Shown here: positions 7,698 through 16,994 of the stretch, in pieces
Layout: each line of letters opens with the position of its first letter
How positions within the stretch are numbered: position 1 is the first letter of the stretch
Source of the DNA: Geminicoccaceae bacterium
Lineage (GTDB): Bacteria; Pseudomonadota; Alphaproteobacteria; Geminicoccales; Geminicoccaceae
Direction of reading: 5' to 3'
Length of the DNA: 64,000 bases
Assembly (NCBI GenBank): GCA_028279345.1
Contig: JANQNY010000082.1
Coordinates: 62,001 to 126,000, forward strand
Translations under genes and position numbers: made by a program
The notes under the pieces: generated by a model
The model's database searches: none
Seen by the model: only the letters and a program-made list of their open reading frames with translations
What the model was told of the DNA's origin: nothing

Positions 7698-8819
7698 TTG
7701 GTCATCGACAATCGTCCGACTGCCGTCTGGTCCCTCGCGACGTGGCTGGCGATCGATTTTGCGGGTCTCGAGTGCGCGCTGGTCGAGGTCGACATGTTTG
7801 CGCCGGATCGGCGCTCGCGGTTGGCGGAGCTAACACCCAACGGCAAGGTGCCAGTCCTCCTCGTCGATGAGACGCCGATCTGGGAAAGTCCGGCGATCAT
7901 GGAGTGGGCGGCCGAATACGCGCCCTCGCTGTGGCCCGCCGACGGGCGATACCGGGCGGTCGCGCGCTCTGTAGTCGCCGAGCTGCTGACGGGCTTTCCC
8001 GAGATCAGCGACCAGCTGCCGGCCGACTGGTTTGCGCGCTATCGGCTTCGCCGCCAGTTGCCGGCGCGGGCTCAAGTCGAAGTGTACCGCCTGACCCAGC
8101 TGTTGATCGAGCGGCTCGACGCAGCCGACGCGTCCGCATTCCTCTTCGGCGATCAGCCCGTACTCGCCGATTTCGCGATGGTGCCGATGGCGGGGCGGCT
8201 GCGGACCTACGGGCTCCTGCCCAAGGAGGGCCGCGCGCGCGAGTACGCGGAGCGGTTGCTCGAGCTTGAGCCGCTCGCCCGCTGGTTTGCTGGGAGCGAG
8301 CCGGTTCCGGCCTTGGCAACGCCGCCGGCCATCGTCGCTGCGCCGCGCCAGCCTGCGGCGGGCGCGGCGAAGGCTGGCAACGCTGACGATTCGCGGTCCG
8401 GAGTGTTCGGCGCCGAACCAAGCGTGGTCGACGGCGGGGGGCGACGGCTCGAGGATATCGTCGCGCGGGCGCGCCAACGCGAACGTGTTCCGGAACCATC
8501 CACGCCCACGACCGCCGAGCACCCCGTCGTCGTTGTCGAGCCCCCCACCGTCGCGGAGGCGCACGGCGTTGCGGGGCCGCCCGCCCGCGACGAGCCACCC
8601 GCCGAGGCGGCGTCGCGGCCTTCGCCACCGCCGCTCTTGTTGCGGCGGCCGTCCGCGCGCACCGCAGACGTGCCTAAAGCTGTAGCCACATCACCGGCGC
8701 CCGAGCCGGCCCCGCAAGCGCCGCGCCGCGGTTTGCCATGGCTCGGTCGTCGTCTGGGTGCCGCCGGCAGCAGCACGCCGGTGGGCGGCGGCCGCCGCCG
8801 GCCGCCCACGCGCGACTGA
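7698..8819 (+). CDS. Glutathione S-transferase-like protein with Pro/Ala-rich tail
   Basis: About 373 residues from a TTG at 7698. The first ~205 are a two-domain glutathione S-transferase-like fold: VIDNRPTAVWSLATWLAIDF, then NGKVPVLLVDETPIWESPAI with the cis-Pro and glutathione-contact region, then a helical domain (FLFGDQPVLADFAMVP). The remaining ~165 residues are low-complexity Pro/Ala/Arg sequence ending RRPPTRD, unusual for the family. The frame is open back through tRNA-Pro, so the start must lie after 7660; no ATG is available and the best GGAGGA is rather far from the TTG. The tail may be a disordered linker, and the substrate is unknown. Confidence 0.8.
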   Translation: MVIDNRPTAVWSLATWLAIDFAGLECALVEVDMFAPDRRSRLAELTPNGKVPVLLVDETPIWESPAIMEWAAEYAPSLWPADGRYRAVARSVVAELLTGFPEISDQLPADWFARYRLRRQLPARAQVEVYRLTQLLIERLDAADASAFLFGDQPVLADFAMVPMAGRLRTYGLLPKEGRAREYAERLLELEPLARWFAGSEPVPALATPPAIVAAPRQPAAGAAKAGNADDSRSGVFGAEPSVVDGGGRRLEDIVARARQRERVPEPSTPTTAEHPVVVVEPPTVAEAHGVAGPPARDEPPAEAASRPSPPPLLLRRPSARTADVPKAVATSPAPEPAPQAPRRGLPWLGRRLGAAGSSTPVGGGRRRPPTRD

Positions 8820-8843
8820 GCGACTGGGCGTCATTCGCCGAAA

Positions 8844-8872
8844 CCGTCGCTGAACTGTCACAGAAATTGCCT
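8844..8872 (+). promoter_or_regulatory. Pho box (PhoB binding site) upstream of pstS
   Basis: Three seven-base direct repeats with 4-base spacers, i.e. an 11-bp period: CCGTCGC-TGAA-CTGTCAC-AGAA-ATTGCCT. The central unit matches the PhoB half-site CTGTCAY exactly and the flanking units partly. It lies 60 bases before the pstS ATG, and the operon it precedes encodes PhoB. Confidence 0.75.
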
Positions 8873-8931
8873 AGAGAGCATTCGGCGCCGTTGGAACGGC
8901 AGCTGTTGGAGTTTCTAGCTGGGAGACTGAA

Positions 8932-9954
8932 ATGAAGCGTCTCACCTTGGGCGTCACTTTGCTGGCGACGACTGCGCTCGCCGGCGAAGCGCTCGCCCGC
9001 GACCAGATCCGGATCGTCGGCTCTTCGACCGTCTATCCCTTCGCCACCGTTGTTGCCGAGAATTTCGGCCGCGACACCGAGTTCCCGACACCGGTCATCG
9101 AGAGCACGGGCTCGGGTGGTGGCCTCAAGCTGTTCTGCCAGGGCGTGGGCGATGAGCACCCGGACATCACCAACTCCTCGCGCCGCATCAAGGCGTCCGA
9201 GGTTGAGCTCTGCGCGACCAACGGGGTCGCTGGCGTTCACGAGGTCATCGTCGGCTTCGACGGCATCGTCCTCGCCAATGCGATGGGCGCCGCCGAACTC
9301 GACCTGACCCGCGAGCAGCTCTGGGAAGCGCTCGCGAAGGACATCGTCGTCGACGGCGAAGTGGTCCCCAATCCGCACACCAACTGGTCCGACATCGACC
9401 CGTCCCTGCCCGACGCGCAGATCGAGGTGCTGGGCCCGCCCCCGACCTCCGGTACGCGTGACGCGTTCGTCGAGCTCGTCATGGAGGAAGGCTGCAGCGG
9501 CGCTGTCGACGGTCTCGACGAGGAGACTGCCGAGACCGTCTGCGCGACGATGCGCGAGGACGGCGCCTTCGTCGAGGCCGGTGAGAACGACAACCTCATC
9601 GTGCAGAAGCTCGAAGCGAACCCGGCTGCGCTCGGCATCTTCGGCTTCAGCTTCCTCGACCAGAACCGCGATGTGGTGCAGGGAAGCTTGATCGAGGGCG
9701 TCGAGCCGACCTTCGATTCGATCGCCGACGGCGACTACCCGGTCTCGCGCTCGCTCTACTTCTACGTGAAAACCGCCCATGTCGGACTGATCCCGGGGCT
9801 GCAGGAATATGTGATGGAGTTTGTCTCCGACGGAGCCACGGGTGAGGACGGCTACCTTGCCGACCGTGGCCTCATCCCGCTGCCGGAAGATCGTCACGAA
9901 GCGCAGAAGGAAGCCGCGGCGACGATGGAGCCGACGGACTTCAGCAACCTCTGA
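8932..9954 (+). CDS. pstS: Phosphate ABC transporter, periplasmic phosphate-binding protein
   Basis: Captures phosphate in the periplasm and delivers it to PstCA. The 340-residue protein has a signal peptide (MKRLTLGVTLLATTALAGEALA) and the ligand-binding hallmarks of PstS: RIVGSSTVYPFATVVAENFG, ESTGSGGGLKLFCQGVGDEH, ITNSSRRIKASE and GPPPTSGTRDAF. It belongs to the alphaproteobacterial branch of slightly longer PstS proteins. GGGAGA precedes the ATG. It is first in pstSCAB-phoU-phoB and follows a Pho box, so it should be induced by phosphate starvation. Confidence 0.96.
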   Translation: MKRLTLGVTLLATTALAGEALARDQIRIVGSSTVYPFATVVAENFGRDTEFPTPVIESTGSGGGLKLFCQGVGDEHPDITNSSRRIKASEVELCATNGVAGVHEVIVGFDGIVLANAMGAAELDLTREQLWEALAKDIVVDGEVVPNPHTNWSDIDPSLPDAQIEVLGPPPTSGTRDAFVELVMEEGCSGAVDGLDEETAETVCATMREDGAFVEAGENDNLIVQKLEANPAALGIFGFSFLDQNRDVVQGSLIEGVEPTFDSIADGDYPVSRSLYFYVKTAHVGLIPGLQEYVMEFVSDGATGEDGYLADRGLIPLPEDRHEAQKEAAATMEPTDFSNL

Positions 9955-10025
9955 TTTGAGGCTGCTTACCTGACGGGGCGGCTCCGGCCGTCCCGTCGCT
10001 CGCTCACGTCACCGGGTCGGCCGCC

Positions 10026-11579
10026 ATGAGCAGCATCGCCGAGCGAACCTACGGCGCAACGAACACGAGCACGGCAATCAGCGTCTTCGTCATGCTGGTG
10101 ACGCTTGCTGCGTTGGTGTGGACCGGCATGCCTCTGTTGATCGTGCTCCTGGTCGGTCTGGCCGCCTCGGCCTTCATCGTCGGGCGCACGCGCGCGCTGA
10201 CGCTCGCCGACGGACGGCTCAGTGTCCTGCACTCCCTGCCGCACTTCCACGGCTGGTACATGGCCCTCATGGTGCTGTTGCCGGCTTTCTTGCTCTGGGT
10301 CGTGTTGTCCGTCGCTCAGGGACCGGTCGTCCACGGCATCATCATGGGCGACCTCGACGATCGGCTGCAGACCGAGCAGGTCATTTGGCCGGGCACCACA
10401 CTCTCGCCCCAGGCCAAGGACTTTTACTACCAAGAAGTGGTCCGCTCGGCGGAAGACGCGGATCTCGTCACCGAAAGCGTTGTGCAGCTGAGCATTCTCG
10501 GCACGGACGTCGATCGTGGTCGCCTGATCCGGCAGATCAGGGACGATGGGGACCGCTACGGTCGTTTGATGTTCCTAGGCGACACGCTGCGTTTCCTCGC
10601 GCCGCTGGTCTTGGCGATGCTCGCGTTCACTTGGTCCGTGCGGCGCATCGCTGCGAATTTCCGGGCACGCAACCAAGTCGAGCGTTGGGTGGTTTGGGCG
10701 CTCATCGCGGCGGCGACGATCTCGATCCTGACGACGATCGGCATTGTGTTCTCCGTCCTCTTCGAGACCTTACGCTTCTTCGGCAAGGTGCCGCCGATGG
10801 AGTTCCTGTTCGGCCTGCACTGGAGCCCGCAGACGGCGCTACGCGCCGATCAGATTGCGGCCGAGGGTGCGTTCGGAGCGGTGCCGCTGTTCGTCGGCAC
10901 GCTCTTGATCAGCACGATCGCGATGCTCGTCGCGGGTCCGATCGGCCTCTTTTCCGCGATCTATCTCTCCGAGTTCGCGAGCCCGCGCTTCCGCTCGTGG
11001 GCCAAGCCGATCATGGAGGTCCTCGCGGGCGTGCCGACCGTCGTCTACGGCTTCTTCGCCGCGCTGACGGTGGCTCCCTTCGTTCGCGACGTCGGCCAGG
11101 CCATCGGGCTGGATGTCGCGTCGGAAAGTGCGTTGGCGGCCGGCATGGTCATGGGGATCATGATCATCCCCTTCGTCTCGTCGTTGTCGGACGACGCGAT
11201 CAACGCCGTGCCCAAGTCCTTGCGTGACGCCGCCCTGGGCCTCGGCGCAACGCGGGCGGAAACCGTCACACAGATCCTTCTGCCGGCAGCGCTGCCGGGG
11301 GTCATCGCTGGTTTCCTCCTGGCCGTGAGCCGCGCCATTGGCGAGACCATGATCGTCGTCATGGCAGCGGGCTTGGCAGCGAACCTCACGGTGAACCCGC
11401 TAGAGGCCGTCACCACGGTCACCGTGCAGATCGTCACGCTCCTCACAGGTGACCAGGAGTTCGATACCGCCAAGACGCTGTCCGCGTTCGCGCTCGGCTT
11501 CGTCCTCTTCGTCACCACGCTGCTGCTCAACGTCATCGCGCTCTACGTGATGCAGAAGTATCGAGAAAAGTATGACTGA
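10026..11579 (+). CDS. pstC: Phosphate ABC transporter permease PstC
   Basis: Inner-membrane subunit of the high-affinity phosphate importer. At 517 residues it is much longer than the ~320-residue E. coli protein. The first ~230 residues add extra membrane segments and a soluble stretch, as in other alphaproteobacterial PstC. The C-terminal half is the canonical ABC permease domain: GALLISTIAML-like membrane segments, VLAGVPTVVYGFFAALTVAP, and the EAA loop DAALGLGATRAETVTQILLP, then AIGETMIVVMAAG. Its last eight bases overlap pstA, implying translational coupling. The ribosome binding site is weak. Confidence 0.95.
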   Translation: MSSIAERTYGATNTSTAISVFVMLVTLAALVWTGMPLLIVLLVGLAASAFIVGRTRALTLADGRLSVLHSLPHFHGWYMALMVLLPAFLLWVVLSVAQGPVVHGIIMGDLDDRLQTEQVIWPGTTLSPQAKDFYYQEVVRSAEDADLVTESVVQLSILGTDVDRGRLIRQIRDDGDRYGRLMFLGDTLRFLAPLVLAMLAFTWSVRRIAANFRARNQVERWVVWALIAAATISILTTIGIVFSVLFETLRFFGKVPPMEFLFGLHWSPQTALRADQIAAEGAFGAVPLFVGTLLISTIAMLVAGPIGLFSAIYLSEFASPRFRSWAKPIMEVLAGVPTVVYGFFAALTVAPFVRDVGQAIGLDVASESALAAGMVMGIMIIPFVSSLSDDAINAVPKSLRDAALGLGATRAETVTQILLPAALPGVIAGFLLAVSRAIGETMIVVMAAGLAANLTVNPLEAVTTVTVQIVTLLTGDQEFDTAKTLSAFALGFVLFVTTLLLNVIALYVMQKYREKYD

Positions 11580-12894
11580 CGCCCCCGCCACGCCCACCAT
11601 GCCGGCGGCCGGTGCGCGGCGACCGACCATTCAGGGTGCCGATCTTGGGCTGAGGCGTCGCTACGCCAAGGAACGGCGCCTCAAGTTCATGGGCATCGCC
11701 GCGATCAGCCTCGCCATCGGCCTGCTGGCGCTGTTGATCCTCGACATGGCGGGCAAGGGCTGGAAAGCCTTCTATGCCACGGAGATCCTGGTCGACGTCG
11801 ACTTCGCCGAGGCGGAGATCGATCCCGAGGGCACGCGCCTGCGGAGCACCGTCGAGAGCGCGGACTTCCGTTCGGTTGCCAACGATTCGCTCTACGCGAT
11901 GTTTCCAGATCTCGATGATCGCGCGGGGCGGCGCCTGCTGCGAGGGTTCTTGTCGGTCGGTACCGCGCAAGAGCTCCAGGAGATGGTGCTCGACGACCCG
12001 TCGTTGATCGGCACGACGCAAGAGGTGTGGGTGCTGGCCAGCACCGACATCGACCAGCTCTGGAAAGGCAATATCGATCGCGAGCGACCGGAAAACGAGC
12101 GGCGCGTCAAGGACGACACAATCGCTGTCGTCGATCAGCTCGCCGACGAAGGCCGCATCCGGTCCGCCTTCGCCTGGAACTTCTTCACCCACGCCGACAG
12201 CCGCAATCCGGAGCTCGCCGGCGTCTGGGGTGCCATGGTCGGCTCGTTCTGGCTGATCGTCATCACCGCGGCGATCTCGATCCCGCTCGGTGTGGCGTCA
12301 GCCGTGTACCTCGAGGAGTTCGCGCCGAAGAACCGGTGGACCGATCTCATCGAGGTCAACATCAACAATCTGGCGGCCGTGCCCTCGATCGTCTTCGGTC
12401 TGCTCGGTCTCGCCGTCTTCCTCAACACGATGCATCTGCCGCGGTCGGCGCCGCTGGTCGGCGGCTTCACCATCGCGCTGATGACGCTGCCGACCATCGT
12501 CGTCGCCACACGCGCCGCCTTGCGCGCGGTGCCACCGTCGATCCGTTGGGGTGCCCTGGGCGTTGGCGCGTCGAAGGTGCAGGTGGTGGCGCACCATGTG
12601 CTGCCGCTCGCGATGCCGGGCATTCTGACCGGCACCATCATCGGTCTCGCGCAGGCGCTGGGTGAGACGGCACCCCTGTTGATGATCGGCATGATCGCGT
12701 TCATCGCCGATGTCCCGGACGGGCCCCTCTCGGCGTCGACGGCGCTACCCGTGCAGATCTTTCTCTGGTCGGACAGCCCTGAGCGTGGGTTCACCGAGAA
12801 GACGGCTGCGGCGATCATCGTGCTCCTGGGCTTTCTCATCACGATGAACGCCATCGCGATCTACCTGCGCAAGAAATTCGAGAGGACATGGTGA
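11572..12894 (+). CDS. pstA: Phosphate ABC transporter permease PstA
   Basis: Second inner-membrane subunit of the phosphate importer, 440 residues. After a cytoplasmic start and one membrane segment ([20 protein letters not shown]) comes a ~170-residue soluble insert of the DUF3333 type. The permease core follows ([39 protein letters not shown]), with the EAA loop [20 protein letters not shown] and [14 protein letters not shown]. The start overlaps the pstC stop (ATGACTGA), and pstB begins one base after its stop. Role and partners follow directly from the operon. Confidence 0.95.
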   Translation: MTDAPATPTMPAAGARRPTIQGADLGLRRRYAKERRLKFMGIAAISLAIGLLALLILDMAGKGWKAFYATEILVDVDFAEAEIDPEGTRLRSTVESADFRSVANDSLYAMFPDLDDRAGRRLLRGFLSVGTAQELQEMVLDDPSLIGTTQEVWVLASTDIDQLWKGNIDRERPENERRVKDDTIAVVDQLADEGRIRSAFAWNFFTHADSRNPELAGVWGAMVGSFWLIVITAAISIPLGVASAVYLEEFAPKNRWTDLIEVNINNLAAVPSIVFGLLGLAVFLNTMHLPRSAPLVGGFTIALMTLPTIVVATRAALRAVPPSIRWGALGVGASKVQVVAHHVLPLAMPGILTGTIIGLAQALGETAPLLMIGMIAFIADVPDGPLSASTALPVQIFLWSDSPERGFTEKTAAAIIVLLGFLITMNAIAIYLRKKFERTW

Positions 12895-12895
12895 C

Positions 12896-13714
12896 ATGAG
12901 CGAAGCCGTAAGGGCGGAGGCGCCGACCGCCAGCCGTCCGGCGATCGCCGAGGTGCGCGAGAGCAAGATGCGCACCCGGCATGTCGATCTCTGGTACGGC
13001 GCCAAGCAGGCCCTGTTCGACGTCGACCTGGACATCAACGCCAACGAGGTGACGGCGCTGATCGGACCTTCCGGCTGCGGCAAGTCCACCTATCTCCGCT
13101 GCCTCAACCGGATGAACGACACCATCGACATCTGCCGCACCGAAGGCGACATCCGCCTCGACGGCGAGGACATCTACGACCGCTCGGTTGATGTAGTCGA
13201 ACTCCGGGCACGGGTCGGCATGGTGTTCCAGAAGCCCAATCCGTTCCCGAAGTCGATCTACGACAATGTCGCCTACGGCCCGCGCATCCACGGCCTCGTC
13301 GGCACCAAGGCCGAGCTCGACGCGTTGGTCGAGGAAAGCCTGACCCGTGCTGCTCTGTGGGGCGAGGTCAAGGACCGGCTCGCTGACCCGGGCAACGGGC
13401 TTTCCGGCGGTCAGCAGCAGCGGCTCTGCATCGCCCGTGCGATCGCCGTCGGACCGGAGGTGATCCTCATGGACGAGCCCTGCTCAGCGCTGGATCCGAT
13501 CGCCACCGCGCACATCGAAGAGCTGATCGACGACCTCAAGCGCGAATTCACGATCGTCATCGTCACGCATTCCATGCAGCAAGCGGCGCGTGTCTCGCAG
13601 CGCACCGCCTTCTTTCATCTTGGCAAGCTGATCGAGGTCGGCGAGACCGACGACATCTTCACGAGCCCGCAGCAACAGATGACGCAGGATTACATCACCG
13701 GACGCTTCGGCTGA
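12896..13714 (+). CDS. pstB: Phosphate ABC transporter ATP-binding protein
   Basis: Cytoplasmic ATPase that powers PstCA, 272 residues. Walker A is GPSGCGKST near residue 61, the Q-loop region is [20 protein letters not shown], the signature is [16 protein letters not shown], and Walker B is [16 protein letters not shown] with H-loop [12 protein letters not shown]. The FQKPNPFP segment is diagnostic of PstB. The first ~20 residues are an extra N-terminal stretch. It lies between pstA and phoU with very short spacers, so all are likely one transcript. Confidence 0.97.
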   Translation: MSEAVRAEAPTASRPAIAEVRESKMRTRHVDLWYGAKQALFDVDLDINANEVTALIGPSGCGKSTYLRCLNRMNDTIDICRTEGDIRLDGEDIYDRSVDVVELRARVGMVFQKPNPFPKSIYDNVAYGPRIHGLVGTKAELDALVEESLTRAALWGEVKDRLADPGNGLSGGQQQRLCIARAIAVGPEVILMDEPCSALDPIATAHIEELIDDLKREFTIVIVTHSMQQAARVSQRTAFFHLGKLIEVGETDDIFTSPQQQMTQDYITGRFG

Positions 13715-13732
13715 GGAGGCTGATCGACACCG

Positions 13733-14413
13733 ATGACGCGCGAGCACATCGTTCAATCCTTCGACGTTGCCATCGACGAGCTGGTCAACACGATCGCCGA
13801 GTTGGGCGGGCTCGCGGAGGCGCAAGTCGCTGGTGCGCTGGCGGCGCTAACCCAGCGCGACATGGCTGCGGCCGACCAAGTGCGGACGACCGACGCGCGG
13901 CTCGATGCGCTCGAGGAGAAGGTCGACCAGATGGCGGTGCGCCTCTTCGCGCTGCGCCAGCCGATGGGCGTCGACCTCCGGCTCATCGCGATGTCGCTCA
14001 AGATCTCGAACGATCTCGAGCGCATCGGCGACTACGCGTCGAGTATTGCCAAGCGTGCCAAGCGGCTGGTCGGCGAGCCATCGGTCCAGGCCACCGCCTC
14101 GCTCGGCCGCATGGGTCATCTGGTCCAGGACATGCTGAGCGACGTCGTCGACGCCTATGTCGAGCGTGACGTCCGCAAGGGCATGAGCGTGTGGCATCGC
14201 GACGCCGAGGTCGACGACTTCTACGACAGCCTCTTTCGCGAGATCATCACCTACGTCCTCGAAGACCCGCGCACGACCTCCGCCTGCATCGACCTCCTCT
14301 TCATCGCCAAGAACCTCGAACGCATTGGCGACCACGCGACCAACATCGCCGAGCGCCTGCACTACGTCGTCCATGGCGACCGCATCAACCGGGCACGGAG
14401 TGAGACAGCTTGA
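13733..14413 (+). CDS. phoU: Phosphate signalling regulator PhoU
   Basis: Cytoplasmic negative regulator that links PstSCAB activity to the PhoR/PhoB system. The 226-residue protein begins MTREHIVQSFDVAIDELVNT and has two PhoU three-helix repeats with metal-binding signatures: DLRLIAMSLKISNDLERIGD near residues 80-100 and CIDLLFIAKNLERIGDHATN near 185-205. Its stop overlaps the phoB TTG start (TTGA), an arrangement favouring coupled translation of repressor and response regulator. No phoR gene is present nearby. Confidence 0.95.
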   Translation: MTREHIVQSFDVAIDELVNTIAELGGLAEAQVAGALAALTQRDMAAADQVRTTDARLDALEEKVDQMAVRLFALRQPMGVDLRLIAMSLKISNDLERIGDYASSIAKRAKRLVGEPSVQATASLGRMGHLVQDMLSDVVDAYVERDVRKGMSVWHRDAEVDDFYDSLFREIITYVLEDPRTTSACIDLLFIAKNLERIGDHATNIAERLHYVVHGDRINRARSETA

Positions 14414-15153
14414 AGCCCTTCATCCTGGTCGTCGAGGATGAGGCGCCGATCCAAGATCTCTTGACCTACAACTTGGAACAGGCAGGATTCGAGGTGGCGC
14501 AGGCGTTCGACGGCGAAGACGCGCTGGTCGTCGTCGCCGAGCGAATGCCCGATCTGATCATCCTCGACTGGATGCTGCCGCACCTCTCGGGGATCGAGGT
14601 GTGTCGGCGACTCCGCCGGCGTCCGGCGACCCAGCGGCTGCCGATCATCATGCTGACCGCGCGTGCCGAGGAGCCGGATCGATTGCGTGGCCTCGACACC
14701 GGCGCCGACGACTTCATCGTCAAGCCGTTCTCCGTGGCCGAGGTGATCGCCAGAACCCGCGCGGTCCTGCGCCGCGCCCGCCCGTCGTTGGAGGAGCCTG
14801 AGCTGCGGGTGGGCGAGCTGCGCATCGACCTGGTGGCGCATCGGGTGTTCCGTGGTGAACGCGAAGTGCATCTGAGCCCGACCGAGTTCCGCCTGATGCG
14901 GCACCTGATGGAGAATCCGGGCCGCGTGTTCAGTCGCGCGGCCCTGCTCGATGCGGTCTGGGGTATCAATCAGGAGGTCGAGCTGCGCACCGTCGATGCC
15001 ACCGTGCGACGCCTGAGGCGGGCGCTCAACGCCCCGGGGGAAGCCGACCTGCTGCGCACGGTGCGCGCCGAGGGCTACGCGCTCAACGAGCCCGCTGCGC
15101 TGGACATGTCTGCCGGCGGCCAGACGCGTGCCGAGATGGGCACGCGCTTTTGA
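14410..15153 (+). CDS. phoB: Phosphate regulon response regulator PhoB
   Basis: OmpR-family transcription activator of the phosphate regulon, 247 residues. The receiver domain starts MKPFILVVEDEAPIQDLLTY; the phosphoacceptor is Asp53 (LIILDWMLP) and Lys near 105 lies in FIVKPFSVAEV. The C-terminal winged helix has LSPTEFRLMRHLMENPGRVF and TVDATVRRLRRAL. The C-terminus extends about 15 residues beyond the usual family end. It starts at a TTG overlapping phoU. The upstream Pho box makes autoregulation likely. Its kinase PhoR must be encoded elsewhere. Confidence 0.95.
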   Translation: MKPFILVVEDEAPIQDLLTYNLEQAGFEVAQAFDGEDALVVVAERMPDLIILDWMLPHLSGIEVCRRLRRRPATQRLPIIMLTARAEEPDRLRGLDTGADDFIVKPFSVAEVIARTRAVLRRARPSLEEPELRVGELRIDLVAHRVFRGEREVHLSPTEFRLMRHLMENPGRVFSRAALLDAVWGINQEVELRTVDATVRRLRRALNAPGEADLLRTVRAEGYALNEPAALDMSAGGQTRAEMGTRF

Positions 15154-15246
15154 GTGACTCGTGACACCGCGCCCTTCGTGATCGCGCGTAGAATCGCCTG
15201 ACAGCGATCGAGATACTGCCGTCCTGAGCTTGCCGGGAGGCGTGCG

Positions 15247-16047
15247 ATGTTCAGGGGCCTTGGCGACCCTGCGCTCCAGGAACCGTCGGCGTCGGGTGCG
15301 CCCACCTGGATCTTGGAGATCGTTGTTGCGGACATCTGGGGAGCGCTCGGCGCGGGTGCTGCCGATCTGCGCGCGATGGCGGGGCCAAGCCTCGTGCTGG
15401 GAGGCGTGCAGGCGGCGGTGGGCCTGACGCTGACCGCGTTCACGCTGCAACAGGGGCTCGCGGTGCTGGTGGTCCCGCTGATCATCGGGCTCGCCATTCT
15501 GGGCCCGGTGGTGTCGGTCGGCTTCTTCGAGCTGAGCCGTCGCCGCGAGGCCGGGCTGGACGCAGCCTGGTGGTCGGCGTTGGTGCCGCGGCGGGTCGGC
15601 TCGCTGGGCGGGGTCGTCAGCCTGGGTCTGATGCTGGCGGCGTTGTTCTTCGCCTGGATGGGCCTTGCCTTGCTGCTGGCGCGATTGACGATCGTGCCGA
15701 TGCCGATCGATCTAGCCAGCTTGGCGGCGACCCTGCTCACCACGCCCGAAGGCCTTGTGCTCCTAACGCTCGCGGATCTCGCGGCGCTGCTGTTCGCTGC
15801 GGCGGCGTTCGCCATGTCGGTCATGGCGTTCCCGCTGCTCGTCGACCGCGACATCGACACGGTGACCGCGGTGCTGACCTCGGTCCGAGCGGTCGCCACG
15901 AACCCGTGGCCGATGGCGCTCTGGGCGGTGATTGTCGCCGCAGCCTTCGCCTTCGCCGCACTCACTGCGTTCATCGCCTTCGTGGTGATCTCACCGCTCC
16001 TCGGCCACACCACCTGGCACCTCTACCGCCGGGTCATGAGCGACTGA
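15247..16047 (+). CDS. DUF2189 family membrane protein
   Basis: Inner-membrane protein of 266 residues with about six hydrophobic segments (LVLGGVQAAVGLTLTAFTL; LAVLVVPLIIGLAILGPVV; and several after residue 110). The C-terminal part, FPLLVDRDIDTVTAVLTSVR followed by NPWPMALWAVIV and GHTTWHLYRRV, is the DUF2189 signature. In other bacteria the family is annotated only as a membrane protein; some members sit near respiratory genes. It follows phoB by 93 bases and may be independent. GGGAGG lies upstream of the ATG. Confidence 0.82.
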   Translation: MFRGLGDPALQEPSASGAPTWILEIVVADIWGALGAGAADLRAMAGPSLVLGGVQAAVGLTLTAFTLQQGLAVLVVPLIIGLAILGPVVSVGFFELSRRREAGLDAAWWSALVPRRVGSLGGVVSLGLMLAALFFAWMGLALLLARLTIVPMPIDLASLAATLLTTPEGLVLLTLADLAALLFAAAAFAMSVMAFPLLVDRDIDTVTAVLTSVRAVATNPWPMALWAVIVAAAFAFAALTAFIAFVVISPLLGHTTWHLYRRVMSD

Positions 16048-16261
16048 GGTTGTGCCGACCACCTAGGCTGGTCACCAGCGTGCCGGAACGCCTTTGTCCC
16101 CGCGCGCACGGTAGGCGGCCGATCGAGGCCGCCGCGATCCGACGACGGTGGACGTCGTGAGGCTGTCACGATGATATGAAGAGCGCGATCTTGGACCTTG
16201 GGCGGACTTCCTGCCGGTCGCCGGCGTGCAATGCTGCGGGCGCCATCAGGGGCTCGAGGAG

Positions 16262-16969
16262 ATGAACACCAAGGACCCGGACCCCCAGCCGCTCGGCGGC
16301 GCGGAGATCGGCGCGCTCGCCCATCTCTATCGCGGTGAGATGTACCGCAGCAAAGTCTGGCGCACGCGGCTTGATGCCACCACCAACTGGGCCGTCGTGA
16401 CGGTCGGCATCGCGCTGTCGGTGAGCTTCGCGCGCGCCGACGCCTCGCCCCTGCCGCTCGTTCTGGTCGGTGCGCTACTGCTCGTGTTCTTGACCTTCGA
16501 GGCGCGCCGCTACCGCTTCTTCGACATCTGGCGCGTGCGTGTCCGGGTCATGGAGACGAGCTTTTTCGGCCCGATCCTTCGCCACGGCCGGGTCGACACG
16601 AGCAATGGTTGGCCCACCGCGCTCGCCGACGACTATACGGGGCTCTACTACCACATCTCCTACGCCGAGGCGCTGGGGCGGCGGCTGCGCCGCAACTATG
16701 CGCCCATCTTCGCCGTTCAGCTATGCGCCTATGTCGGCAAGCTCCTCATCCACCCGACCCCGCTCGGCTCGTTGGCCGAGCTTTTCGAGCGGGCAGCGAT
16801 CGGCCCATTTGGTGGCGAGGTCGTGCTCGCCGTCTGCGCCACGTTCTACGGCGGGCTCACCGCGTTCGCGCTCCTGTCGTTGCGCCACCAAAAGGCGGTC
16901 GGTCGCGCCCACCGCCCCCACGAGCACGACGACCGCATGCTCAAGCTAACGACGACCGAGATCTATTGA
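16262..16969 (+). CDS. DUF2270 family membrane protein
   Basis: A 235-residue inner-membrane protein matching DUF2270: LAHLYRGEMYRSKVWRTRLD, TTNWAVVTVGIALSVSFA, FEARRYRFFDIWRVRVRVME and a C-terminal two-helix membrane region (VVLAVCATFYGGLTAFALLS). Four membrane segments are visible. Function is unknown. The start is uncertain: the ATG at 16262 directly touches AGGAG, which is too close, while an in-frame GTG at 16226 adds 12 unremarkable residues. The 214 bases before it hold no gene. It is convergent with htpG. Confidence 0.8.
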   Translation: MNTKDPDPQPLGGAEIGALAHLYRGEMYRSKVWRTRLDATTNWAVVTVGIALSVSFARADASPLPLVLVGALLLVFLTFEARRYRFFDIWRVRVRVMETSFFGPILRHGRVDTSNGWPTALADDYTGLYYHISYAEALGRRLRRNYAPIFAVQLCAYVGKLLIHPTPLGSLAELFERAAIGPFGGEVVLAVCATFYGGLTAFALLSLRHQKAVGRAHRPHEHDDRMLKLTTTEIY

Positions 16970-16994
16970 CCATCTTCGCCCGACTTGGCCGGGG

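Noticed and set aside
8674-9897. 407-codon frame opposite pstS
   Set aside because: Shadow of pstS; no domain and no ribosome binding site.
15154-15246. phoR fragment after phoB
   Set aside because: The gap is only 93 bases and the next frame is a DUF2189 membrane protein without kinase motifs.
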